A DNA stretch of 64,000 bases from positions 414,859 to 478,858 of the forward strand of contig NW_020312002.1 in the NCBI RefSeq assembly GCF_003144115.1, given 5' to 3'. The position numbers and the translations under genes are program-made. Source of the stretch: Tilletiopsis washingtonensis (Eukaryota > Basidiomycota > Exobasidiomycetes > Entylomatales). Every line of letters begins with the position of its first letter. Positions within the stretch are counted from its first letter, which is position 1. Positions 10,723 through 20,765 of the stretch are shown piece after piece. Under the pieces are notes generated by a model. The model had not been told where the DNA came from, made no database searches, and saw nothing but the letters and a program-made list of their open reading frames with translations.

Positions 10723-11254
10723 GGTGAAAGGAACGTGAGGGGGACCGGCCGGCGGTTGGGTGAAGGAGAGGGCTCGACCTGCGAGGAACGGAGACGGAAA
10801 CGAGTGTAAGGCCACGTCAAAGAGAGGGAGGAGAGATGATGGAGAGAAAGCAGAGCTTGATTTTGAGCCACACAAGAAGTAGACTTGGTCTGAAGCCCAG
10901 CTGGCAAGAAGCGAAGATGGAGCCGTTGGGGCCTCGCAGTCGGGACGCAGGCGCGCCGGCCGTTGGGCGCGCGTTGCCAGACGATCCAGCTGCACCTGCA
11001 CCTGAGCCAGCGGCCGCTGCTGCACGCAAGACGCCGCCTGCCTGCGTCTTGTGGCAGTCTCCTGCTGCCCTCACCTGTTCGTCGCCCGAGCACATACGCA
11101 AGAGGCAGGCCACGAATGGCACCCGTCCGCGACGATGCATCTCGGAGGCCGAGCCTCCGGCGCCGGCCATGGCTGCTGACTAAGCACGCGCATCTGATGA
11201 CCGTGCCTCCACTCCGCCCGCTCGCGCCTTGCCTCTCGCCCACCATCCTCCGCC
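10723..11254. promoter_or_regulatory. Divergent promoter between the membrane protein gene and TAH18
   Basis: The 532 bases hold both 5' regions. The frame of the membrane protein stays open upstream to about 11025 but contains no ATG beyond 10722. No recognisable element was found. Confidence 0.45.
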
Positions 11255-13531
11255 ATGGCGCCCTCACGCGTCTCTCCGCCGCCGCACACCGAGGCAGAGG
11301 CCTCCTCGTCTGCGCCCGGTGCCGACCTCGCGGCGCGCCGCCTGCTCATCCTCTACGCCACCACGACGGGCACGGCGCAGGACACGGCCGAGCGTGTGGC
11401 GCGCGTGGCGGCACGGCGAAGGTGGCACGCCGACGTGCTGAGTGTCGACGAGTGGGACATGGTGCGTCGCCGGGGCCGCACAGCGCTCCTGTACATCTGG
11501 CTCAGATTCTGCTCCTCACGCTGCAGCTCTCGCTGCCCGAAACGCCCCTCGTGCTCTTCATCGTCTCCACCACGGGCGCCGGCGACTTTCCCAGCGCGGC
11601 GCTGCCCTTCTGGCACTTCCTGCTGCGTGCCACGCTGCCGCCCGACGTGCTGGAGGACGTGACGTTCGCCACGTTTGGCCTCGGCGACTCGAGCTATGCC
11701 AAGTACTGCTGGCCGACGCGCAAGATCAACAAGCGTCTCAAGGCGCTCGGCGCGCATGAGGTATGCGAGGCGGGCGAGGGCGATGATCAGCACTACCTGG
11801 GGTGAGTCACAGGCAAGGAGGCGAACGGCAGCGTAGGGGCTCACGTTCTGTTCTCGCTATCTTTCTTGCCCCGCACTGGTAATGTGTAGTATCGACGGCA
11901 CACTGCATCCCTGGCTCGACACGTTCTTCAACACGCTCGACACTCTCCTGCCGTTGCCAGCTGGCGTGGAGCCACTTCTGGACACCGAGCCACTGCCGCC
12001 ACGCATCATTGTGCGGCGCATCGGCCCTTCCTCTAGCGGTGCTGAGCCAAGCAGCAGTGCGCCGACCACACAGCGGCTGAGACAGGGGCGACGATGGGGC
12101 GTGCTGAAGCGTAATGAGCGCGTCACGCCGCAGGAGCACTGGCAAGATGTGCGGCTGGTGGAGTGGGAGACGGAAGATGGAGAGCCTATGAGGTGAGTGT
12201 GCTGCCTCTCGCTCGCCCACAACAGCGGCTGACGCCGCTTGCGCACAGACACTCTGCAGGCGACATCGCGTCGATCCGGCCACAGAACCTGCCGCAGGAC
12301 ATAGAGCGCTTCATGGAGATCGTCGGGTGGGCGCAGTATGCCGACTACGAGCTAGAGCTCAGCTGTCGAGATCGCAGTCAGTCGCAGCACTGCGCCGCGC
12401 GCCTCTTAGTCGCTCACACTCTCCTTGTCTGTAGCTCGGCCACTGCCCTCGCTTCTGCCCGCTCGCACCACCCTGCGCGATCTGCTCACGCAGCATCTCG
12501 ATCCCTTCTCGGTACCCCGGCAATCCTTCTTCGAGCTCATCCGCCACTTCTCTCCGCCGGGCCACATGCAGCGCGAGAAGCTCGACGAGTTCTGCACGCC
12601 CGGCGAGGGCGCCGACGACATGTACGAGTATGCGCAGCGCGTCCGGCGCAACATCGCCGAAGTGCTGGCCGAGTTCGAGAGCGTGCGCGTGCCACTTGAA
12701 TACGTCTGCGAAGTGCTGCCGCTGCTGCGAGAGCGGCAGTTCAGCATCGCCAGCTGTCCTGCGGTGAGTCGCCGCCTGGTGGCAGCTATCGCCTCCCAAC
12801 CTTACACATCCTCCTGCTAGGAACGGCCCAACGGCGTGCAGCTGGCCGTAGCGATGGTCGAGTACAAGACACGCATCAAGGAGATGCGCCGCGGCGTCTG
12901 TTCGCGCTGGCTGGGCCAGCTGCCCGTCGGCACGCGCTTCGCCTTCTCCATCGTGTCCGGCACGCTGCGCCTGCCGGCGGCGCCCTCAACGCCGATGATT
13001 CTCGTCGGGCCCGGCACGGGCGTCGCGCCCATTCGTGCGCTGGTTCACGAGCGTCTCTCGCGCTCGCCGGCACCGGCGCCCGACGATGTGCTGGTGCTGC
13101 TCGGCTGCCGCAATCGCGCGCGCGACTTTCTCTTCGGCGATGAGTGGCGCACGCTGGCGGGCGAGAAGGACGGCACGCAGAGACGACTCGAGTATCGCCT
13201 CGCGGCGAGCCGAGACCAGCAGGATAAGGTGTACGTGCAGCATGTGCTGCGCGACGAAGGCGCACGCGTGTGGGACATGCTGCGACGAGGAGCGGTGCTG
13301 TACATCTCTGGGTGAGTTGCGCGAGCGAGCTCACTGCCAGTGCTGCGCTAGTACTGACGAGTCCCCCCTGGCCCCCCTCTCTGCAGCTCGTCGGGTAAGA
13401 TGCCCGAGGCAGTGCGCGCGGCCGTCGTCGAGGTGTGCGTGGCGCACGGGGCGATGCAGGAGGCAGAGGCACAGACGTACGTCGAGCAGATGGAGGCGCA
13501 GGAGCGCTGGCAGGAGGAGTGCTGGTCGTGA
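11255..13531 (+). CDS. TAH18: TAH18/NDOR1, NADPH-dependent diflavin reductase of cytosolic Fe-S assembly
   Basis: Passes electrons from NADPH through FAD and FMN to Dre2 (anamorsin) for cytosolic iron-sulfur cluster assembly. Exons 11255-11461, 11506-11801, 11890-12192, 12249-12376, 12435-12763, 12821-13311 and 13387-13531 give 632 residues, close to the yeast length of 623. The flavodoxin domain shows LYATTTGTAQDTAERVA (near residue 34), VSTTGAGDFPSAALPFW and FGLGDSSYAKYCWP. The FAD domain has RQFSIAS, matching the RxYSISS flavin motif. The NADPH domain shows LVGPGTGVAPIRALV, LGCRNRARDFLF and YISGSSGKMP. The donor at 12377 could instead be at 12365; both keep phase and differ by four residues. 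It converges with LSB6. Confidence 0.92.
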
Positions 13532-13702
13532 GCCAGCCGCAAGGAATCGTCACAAGCAAAGCGAAGTAGAGCATGTCAAGGCGCACTGCAATCTAGACAA
13601 ATGCTGCCATTGCGGGCATCCACACTTCGAGGGCGTGACGGGACGGGGTATGAGACGGTGACTCGGCGGATGTGCGGTGAGATGAGAGGCGAGGTGTGAC
13701 TG

Positions 13703-16526
13703 CTAGGCTCCGAGGCCGAGCCAGGCCTGCCATGCGATGCCGTCGTCTGCCTCGAGACGCTGCAGGTGCGAGCAGCGGCGAGATGTCAGCGCTCAGCCAC
13801 GCTCTGAACGACGTGCCAAGGCACGACTCACCTCGACGACGACCTTGACCTTGACTTCCTCGGCGCCTGCCTCCTCTGATGGCGGCGCAGGTGCGCCAGC
13901 AGCGCCGACGCGCTCGCTCGTGATGCTCCAGCCACTGACGCTCATGCCTCTGGAGCGTGCGCGACGAGCAGCGCGAGCACCGCCCGTGCTCGGCAGGGCG
14001 GGCGTAGACGAGGCCATCGGATCCTCCTCGAGCGCCGCCTCGAGCACCACGGCGTCGAGCGACTGCGGCTCGTTGTCGGGAATGCGCTTGAGCGCACGCA
14101 CGCTCCCCTCCTCAGGGATGGAAGAGGAGGAGAGAGTGCGCTCGAACGAAGGCGTCACGGCGCCAGTGAGCGTCTTGCGCAGCGACGGCCGGCGAGCCTT
14201 GCGTGCCACCTTGTCCGCCTGCGCCACGACGTCGATGCCCAGCGTGCCTTCGTACGCGGGCGTCTGCTTGCCGCTGCCGAACGCGCCGTCCTGTCCGAGC
14301 GCGCTGTGCCATGCTGCAGTGACGCCCTCCATCGTCTCGGGAAGCGAGCGCGGATGCGCGCCGGCCGGCGAGCTGCTGCCCGACGCTGAGGGGCGCGGCT
14401 TGACGTCGAGCGGCACAGCTTTGGCTGCTGTTGTGGGTGCACCGCCAGCTCCAGGCTGCTGCGGCTGTGTGGCTGCTGGATGCATGGGAATCGGCCGGCC
14501 ATCGGGCCGCAGCTGATAGAGCGTGCCCGAGCGTCGCGCCAGCTCGGCCTCGCTGAGGCGCAGCACTTCCTGCTTGACGACGTGCTTCTGGCGTGCGCAC
14601 AGCTCCAGCGGGCCTGCGCACGAGGGGAAACGATGAGCGCCCGGCATCTGCGGCAGCTACACGTGTAGACTCACCCTCAGCAGGGTTGCGCAGCGCCTGC
14701 AGCAGATTCCAGCCCTGTCCGCGCATCACGTTCATCTGCCGCTCAAAGAGCTTCACGTCGAACATCTCGTCGCGCGAGAAGATGGCTCTGAGGCCCTCGA
14801 TCGTCTCGCTCCACCACTTCGGATCCGCCAGCAGAGGGATGAGTCTTGTGCGCGTCGCCGGCGCGAACGGGTGCCCGATGAGGTCGACGGGCAGATACAG
14901 CCAGCCCATCGGATAGCTGCGGATGCCTACGGGATGCTTGTGCGGAAAGGCAAGCGAATTGTCAATCGCGCCGAGTGCCACACGGCTCTCGCCTGTGGCC
15001 TCGTCGATGTACGGGCGCAGCATGAAGTTGTCGAGCCCGCGGTCGGTGTTGCGCTGCAGATAGTCGAGGCAGACGAGCTGGCGCCAAGGGAAGGCACAGT
15101 CAGCCAATCCGCTGCGGCTTGCGCTTTGGCAATGAGACGCACCTTCTCGAGCTCGAGACGGAAGCTCTGCATGTTCTCGCTGTTCCACTGGAACGAAGCC
15201 ACGACGTCCCTTGCGCCCGCCACCTCCACGCAGCCCGGCTGCTGCATCGGCGGTGCCGTCGTCGGCGCCTCTGAGATCGTCGGCAAGACCTGCTGCTGCC
15301 GTTCCTCTTCCTCTTCCTCCTCATCAGGCTGCCAGCCCTGTCTGCAAAGCAGCAAATGCTTGGCGCCCACCAGGCACGTGCGCACCCGCTTGCCCTGCTT
15401 CTTGCGCGACTTGCGATGTGCGCGTGCCTCGGCTACGAGATCACGCTCGAGGAGTGCACGCGGGCGCGAAGGCCAGGGATGCGCGCGCAGAAAGTCGGAG
15501 GCGTTGGTGTAGCCTGGCAGGAAGGTCTGCCACGAGCCGAGCTAGCACGGGAAGCGGCGCGAGCGTCAGTCGGACGGGGCTTGACGCGGACGCGCAAGCA
15601 TAGCGAGCAGACACACCTTCTCCGGCAGCTCCTTGCCCTGTCTCTCATGCGCCATGCGGTCCTTGTAGTCGTAGTGGAAGCTGGGACTGGCGAGCGAGAC
15701 GAGCTCTGTGCGCGGCACGAGATGCAATGCGAGGCGCGCATCGAGGTAGGAGGCGCCTACTTCTGAATAGGCGGAGAAGTTGGGGATCAAGCACGGGCGG
15801 CCCATGGCCCAGGAAAAGTAGCGGCGCAGGAAGAGACGCTTGGGACTGCGTGGGAGCGAGCGTCAGTCCGGAAGGGAGCGCGCAAGGCGTGGGACGCACT
15901 TGAGATTGCCGTACGGCTCTTCGTCCTTGGGCTTGAACACGGCCAGCGTCGTGACGACCGCGTCGGTCTTGCTGCTGCTGCCGTGGCGCGGCACGGCGAT
16001 GCGGGCGCGCGCAAAGTACGAGCCCGACGAGCCGGTGGTGATCATCTTGGGATAGAGGCCCTGCGCTATGGCGGCGCGCACCTGCGACACTTGGCTGGCG
16101 TCGCGAATCAGCACGCGCGCTTGCCAGACAAGAGCGGGCGGCCACTCACTGCCACAGCTCCTTCTCCGAGATGCCGTCCTCTCCCTGCTCCTCCTGCTGC
16201 GCCTCATCTGCGCCCGCGCCGTCGAAGACGGAGACGAGCAGGCGCGGCTCGAGCTGCTCCTCGTCCTCTCGAGCGCGGCGCTTGCCCTGTGCAAAGCGTG
16301 CCACCTTGCTCTTCCAGCGCGACCAGCGTGCCTCGAGGTCATTGGCGCTGTTGGCCGCCGTGCTGGTGGCGCTGCTGGAGGCGGTGAGGCCCGGGTGCGA
16401 GGCAGATGTGGAGGCTGCGAGCAAGGGCGTGCGCTCCGTCTCGCCCTCGCCGAGCGCGCTGGTGCTGATGCACGGCTCGGACGCCTGGCGCGGCGCATGG
16501 CCGCGGGCGCGGGAGCGGGTCGACAT
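13703..16526 (-). CDS. LSB6: LSB6, type II phosphatidylinositol 4-kinase
   Basis: Phosphorylates phosphatidylinositol to PI4P on vacuole, endosome and plasma membranes. Seven exons: 16526-16150, 16094-15900, 15845-15617, 15541-15143, 15077-14675, 14613-13832, 13759-13703, giving 813 residues (yeast Lsb6 607). The kinase begins with TGSSGSYFARAR near residue 140 and AVFKPKDEEPYGNLNPKR, the type II ATP-binding motif. The catalytic part has CLDYLQRNTDRGLDNFMLRP and ALGAIDNSLAFPHKHP, the metal-binding IDN. A Lys/Arg-rich and Glu-rich insert lies between. The C-terminal 260 residues are Ser/Pro/Ala-rich and low complexity, without a motif I know. The frame is open upstream of the chosen ATG into ICE2 coding sequence, so the short start is preferred. 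It lies head-to-head with ICE2 over only 199 bases. Confidence 0.9.
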
Positions 16527-16725
16527 GCGCCAGAGGGAGAGGGATGGATGAGGATGGGAGGATGGCGAGCTGGGGGCAGCCGTGCAGAGAAAGCTGGCCT
16601 GGGCTCTGCACGATGCGCCCAGTCGCGCTTCCATCGCTGCTCCCACGCACGCGCCCCGCCTGGGACGCGTCCAAGCCAGAGCAACAGGCTTCCTTCTCGC
16701 CCTCCACCTCCTCCTCGCTGCCAGC

Positions 16726-18525
16726 ATGACGCTGCTGTGGGCGCTGCTCATCACCTTTGGGCGCATCACCACGCTGCTGCAGGTCATCCTCTACCTGCCC
16801 CTCACGCTCGACGTCGCCGGGCAGGATGCGTTCCTGGCGCTCTCCGCCTCGCTCGCCTCCTACTACTTTCTCCTCTCCTCGCTGCGCGTCTGCGTGCACC
16901 ACACGCGCTTCCGCTGGCTCGGCACCTTCTTCGCCACCTTCCAGTGCCTCGTCGTGCCCGCCTGCCTGCTCGTCGTCTTCAACGTCTACTCGCCGCCGAG
17001 CGAGTCGTACTTTGCGCCGCGCCTGCGCTCCGCCGACGCCGAGGCGCTGGGCGCGCGCGGCCTGGCCGAGGGCCTCTTTGGCGCGCGCCTCGGCGAGCTC
17101 GTGGCGCGCTGCATGGAGGGCGTCTACTGGCTGGCGCGCGCCGTGCCGCCGTGGTGGTTCACGCTGCTGCGCCTCAGCAGCCCCGTGTTCAGCCTGCTCG
17201 AGGGCATCGCCACGCTGCTCGTCATCCAGGTGCGTGCGGGCAAGGGCGCAGAGCGGCAATGAGAGGCGGCGAGAGAGAGGCAAGGCAGCAGGCACTGAGG
17301 CCGCAGCTGATCTCTACTCCTCTTCGGCAGGTGCTCGGCTCCCTCTCGCGCTACATCATCGCCGCCTCTCTCTCGTCCCCACCACCGCCTCCCTCACGTC
17401 GTCGGCTGCTCTCCTACCTGCCCTCCTTCGGCCTCGGCGGCGCCGAGGGCTGGCAGCTGCTCTTCCTGCTGCTCTCCGCCTTCGTCTACGTGTCGGGCAC
17501 CGTGGCGCTCTGGGTTGCCTTTGAGCCTGCGACGCGCAACCGGCCAGGCGCGGCGGCTGCGACGGGCGTCGCGGTCAGTAGCACGCTCTGGCTGACTGCC
17601 ATTGCATTTGCGGTGCGCAAGGGCAATGTCATTGAGACAAGCTTGATGGTGAGTGCTGTGTGGCCTTCATCTCCGCTCTCAGTCCGATGCTCACCTTGTG
17701 TCTGGCCCCTGCGCAGTTCGGCTACGTCTGCTGGAATGTCTGGCAGCTGGCTGATGTGCTGCCCTTCTCCGATCCCCTCTCCATCATTCGGTCTTTCAAC
17801 CCTTCGCCGCTCGCCGCCGGGGCGCCCTTGCCGCCTCTCATCCTCGCCTCGGCAACTGCGCTGCTCGATCTTCTCTCCCACACGCTCGGACACTCGGCGC
17901 GCTTCCTTGCCGCAGCAGGTGCAGCACTGCCGCCTTCCGTCGTCGTCAGTCTCGTCTACCGCCTCATGGTGCTGTACGCCGCCAGTCGGATCCTGCCCGT
18001 GCTCAAGGCCGCAGAGGGCAAGTGGCGCGAGCAGGAAGAGGAGCGCGTGGAGGAGGAGGAGGAGCGCACGGAAGTCATGGACGGCTTGGTCAAGGGCAAG
18101 GAGAAGGAGCGGACACCGAGAGCGCAAAAACCGAGAGATGGCAAGAGGAGAGCGGCGGCGAAGAAGGAGGAGAGAGAGGAGCCGGTAGGCGCTTGTGAGT
18201 AAAGGGGTGCTGCTGCGTTGCTGCGGGCCCTCAGTTGCTTGAACGTTGCGGCTGATCCTTGCCTCTGTACCCTTCTCTCCAGTCATCTCCATCATCGTCT
18301 CCTATTCGCGCCTGCTGCTCATCGCAGTCTATTCGCATCTGCTGCGTACGTGCTTGCCCTCCTACAGCCGCCTCAGACGTCATCTGACGATCCTCTTGCG
18401 CAGTGCTGGATCAGTCGCACATGACGATCCACCGCTTCCTCGCCGTCGGCACGGCACTGACGGTGTGGTCCTTTGAGCTGGTGCTGGGCGATCAGGAGGA
18501 GGGGTTGCGCGGCGGCAGCTGGTGA
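16726..18525 (+). CDS. ICE2: ICE2-like endoplasmic reticulum membrane protein
   Basis: Ice2 is a fungal ER protein that shapes cortical ER and tunes lipid mobilisation and phospholipid synthesis. Exons 16726-17229, 17331-17648, 17717-18194, 18283-18345 and 18404-18525 give 494 residues (yeast 491). Conserved blocks that I align by eye with yeast Ice2 are PWWFTLLRLSSPVFSLLEG followed by LLVIQ, KGNVIETSLM followed by an aromatic Gly-Tyr-Val-Cys-Trp segment, and VVSLVYRLMVLYAASRILP. About eight to ten hydrophobic segments are visible. A cytosolic Glu/Lys-rich stretch near residues 385-430 (EEERVEEEEERTEV) is specific to this protein. The fourth exon is 63 bases. Family assignment rests on these blocks and on matching length. 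Confidence 0.85.
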
Positions 18526-18872
18526 AGCATCAGCAGCGCCATTCTGCCCTCTCTCGCCTTGATCCCGGTTCCCGGTCTCTGCACGTCACCCTTCTCTTGT
18601 GATCCTCAGTCCTCGCTGCAACCGCTTCTGCAAGTACACTGCACATATTGCTAGACACGTCGGTGATGAGTTCGCGGCTTGGTGAGGTGGTGGTGGTACA
18701 CAGGATGAAGGTATGAAGAAGTGACGCTTGAGAGAGTGGACAGGACGAGTCGAAGCAAGGAAGGGTGGGATGGGAGGACACAGAGGTGTCGAGCCAGTGT
18801 AGAGGCGCAGCGAGGAGAGCAGAACCGGGACGAAGGAGCTGTCGTCGGCTCCGGCCCAGGTCTGCCGCCGCT
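18526..18872. other. Convergent 3' regions of ICE2 and NSE2
   Basis: The 347 bases lie between two stop codons and hold only 3' ends. No gene, repeat or clear polyadenylation hexamer was recognised. Confidence 0.5.
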
Positions 18873-20475
18873 CTAGTCGAGCACCGCCTCAGCGTTCTGC
18901 GTGGCGCGTCTGCGCAGCTCACGCTCCTCCTGGCGGCGCGCAAAGGCTCGGACGTCCTTCTTGAGCTTGGCGTTCTCCTTGAGTGACGCCTTGGAGAGCT
19001 GTGCCCTGCAGCCGCTGACTGGACACTCGACGCTCGCACCGCGACCGCCGCGTCCTGCGTTGTGCCCTGCCTGAGAGGAGAGATAGTCGAGGATCACGCT
19101 GCGCTCGTAGGAGTGCGAGCAGGTGGAGCTGGGATGGTGAAGGGGTCAGTGAGGGAAGAGGCTCGGATGCGCGATGCGACGCACGAGGAGAGCGGGTCGG
19201 TCATGAGACGCAGCGAGAGCGGGCACTTGTAGTCCTGCGTCACGCCGCCCATGACGATGTCGTCGCCGTCGTCGTCGTCATCTCCCTCCTCTGCGCGCAG
19301 GTAGCACGCGTCAGCGGTCAGCTTGACACTGCTTGACGGAGCCTCAGCCCACTCACCGGCAGCGATGAGATCGAGCATCGGCGGCATAGGGTCTTCGCTT
19401 CCCGCTTGCTGTGAGAGGAGAGGAAGACGCACATCAGTGACTGCCTCTCGGCTTCATCACCAGGAAAGGGCACGCACCCAGATCTTCTCGCGGAACTGCT
19501 CATATGTCTTCTGCGAAGCGTACTTCTGGCGCGACGTCTGCTGCGTGTACTTCTCCAGCTCGGCCTGCACTGCCGCTTCGTAGCTCTGCGGCGCGTTGTA
19601 CTGCACATCATGCGATGATTGTCAGCGACTCGAGAGCGGAGTGGAGCATGGAGGAGTGGCAGACGCACAATCTTGTCGCCGCGCGTCAGCTGTCCACGCA
19701 GCTCGTGCAGGATGCGCACGCGCAGCTTGACTTCTGCCTCGGCGTCGAGAAGAGCACGCATGCCGGCTTCCAGGGTCGCCGTGCTCTGCGATGAAGAAAG
19801 GGTGCGGGACAGAAGGTGGAAAGCGTCAGTCCTGAATGACAGGCACATGGCTGCCGCGAAATAGCCGTAAAGCTCGCCCGTCGAGCAGTGTCGCCCTCTC
19901 CCCGAGGCCCTCTCCCCGAGCTAAAGCTCGCCCGAGAAATGCTCCGTCACGCATCTTCAATGACCACGGATTGCGCCTCTAGTCAGAGTATGCCCGCCCT
20001 TGCATCTGCGCCGGCGCGCACCGCTCATCTGACACCCCTCGCTGCTCCGCGCCCCACTCACCTGCGTCAGCCCACCGCCCAAGCTCTCCTCATCGCAGCC
20101 GATGAACTCGGCCACCTGCTCCGCGCTCGTCGTGAGCGCCTCGATGGCCAGCGCCAGGTTCCTGCTCGCCGAGCCCCAGTCGGTGGCGATGGCGCGCAGG
20201 CGCGTGTCGGCGACGACGGCATCGAGCGGCTGGTCGCCCTTTGCGCGTGCGATGTCGGCGGCCGAGATGCGCTTGCGCTGCGGCGCTGCAGCGCCGACAT
20301 CGTCGTCGTCGTCGTCATCATCGTCGAGATCCTCGGGCTCGGCGTCGGAGAGGGGCTCCTCGGGCCCGTCCAGCTCCTCGTCGTCGGGCGACGCACGCGA
20401 GAGGTCCTCGGCAGACGCCAGCTCGCGCCGCTCGGCCGAGTCGGCGCGGCGCCGCGAACGGCTGGCGGACGGCAT
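18873..20475 (-). CDS. NSE2: NSE2/MMS21-like SUMO E3 ligase of the SMC5/6 complex
   Basis: SP-RING SUMO ligase that acts in recombinational repair and at telomeres as part of SMC5/6. Six exons: 20475-20062, 19785-19669, 19600-19478, 19408-19357, 19290-19185, 19128-18873, total 355 residues. The C-terminal SP-RING (about residues 250-330) shows DYKCPLSLRLMTDPL, then STCSHSYERSVILDYL, then VECPVSGCRAQLSKASL, giving the Cys...Cys-x-His...Cys-x4-Cys zinc ligands of the Nse2 type. The middle is helical (KLRVRILHELRGQLTRG), as expected for the Smc5-binding arm. The N-terminus holds a run of nine Asp near residue 55, encoded by a GAC/GAT microsatellite at about 20300-20326. The 66-base intron at 19291-19356 is in frame without stops. 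Confidence 0.85.
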
Positions 20476-20765
20476 ACGGGCGGAAGAGAGGTGGCTGTGT
20501 GGCGATGCGAGGAGGAGTGAAAGAGCGGCGAGGTGCGGTCCGTGGAGCGTGTGGTGCGAAAGGAAGGAGTGCGCCGCGCGCGCGCAGCCAGCGCAGCGCC
20601 AGCCAGCGCAGCCCAAGCCACTCCAGGCACCTCGCCTGCAGCGGCGCGCGACGCGTAAGGTGTTGGACGGCGACGCGTAGAGTCGAGTGCGGTGCGGTGT
20701 GCCTCTCCACCTCTCCACCACACCAACCCCAACACCTCGCACTGCACCTCGTCCACGCACATGCC
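20476..20765. promoter_or_regulatory. Divergent NSE2/POT1 promoter with two MluI cell-cycle boxes
   Basis: The 290 bases between the two start codons contain ACGCGT at 20651-20656 and again at 20673-20678, each inside the identical ten-base word GCGACGCGTA. ACGCGT is the binding site of MBF (Mbp1/Swi6 type) factors that switch on DNA replication and repair genes at G1/S. The boxes lie 88-115 bases upstream of the POT1 ATG and about 176-203 bases upstream of the NSE2 ATG. Binding is inferred. Confidence 0.6.

Noticed and set aside
8956-11025. Longer N-terminus for the membrane protein (frame open to 11025)
   Set aside because: No ATG exists upstream of 10722 in this frame.
13665-13672. TGACTC core in the TAH18/LSB6 interval as a Gcn4 site
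   Set aside because: It lies between two convergent 3' ends, where a promoter element is not expected; it shows how often the six-base core occurs by chance.
16068-18188. Open frame of 706 codons on the plus strand across LSB6 and ICE2
   Set aside because: Arg/Pro/Ser-rich translation in the wrong phase of ICE2 and antisense to LSB6; no domain and no start context.
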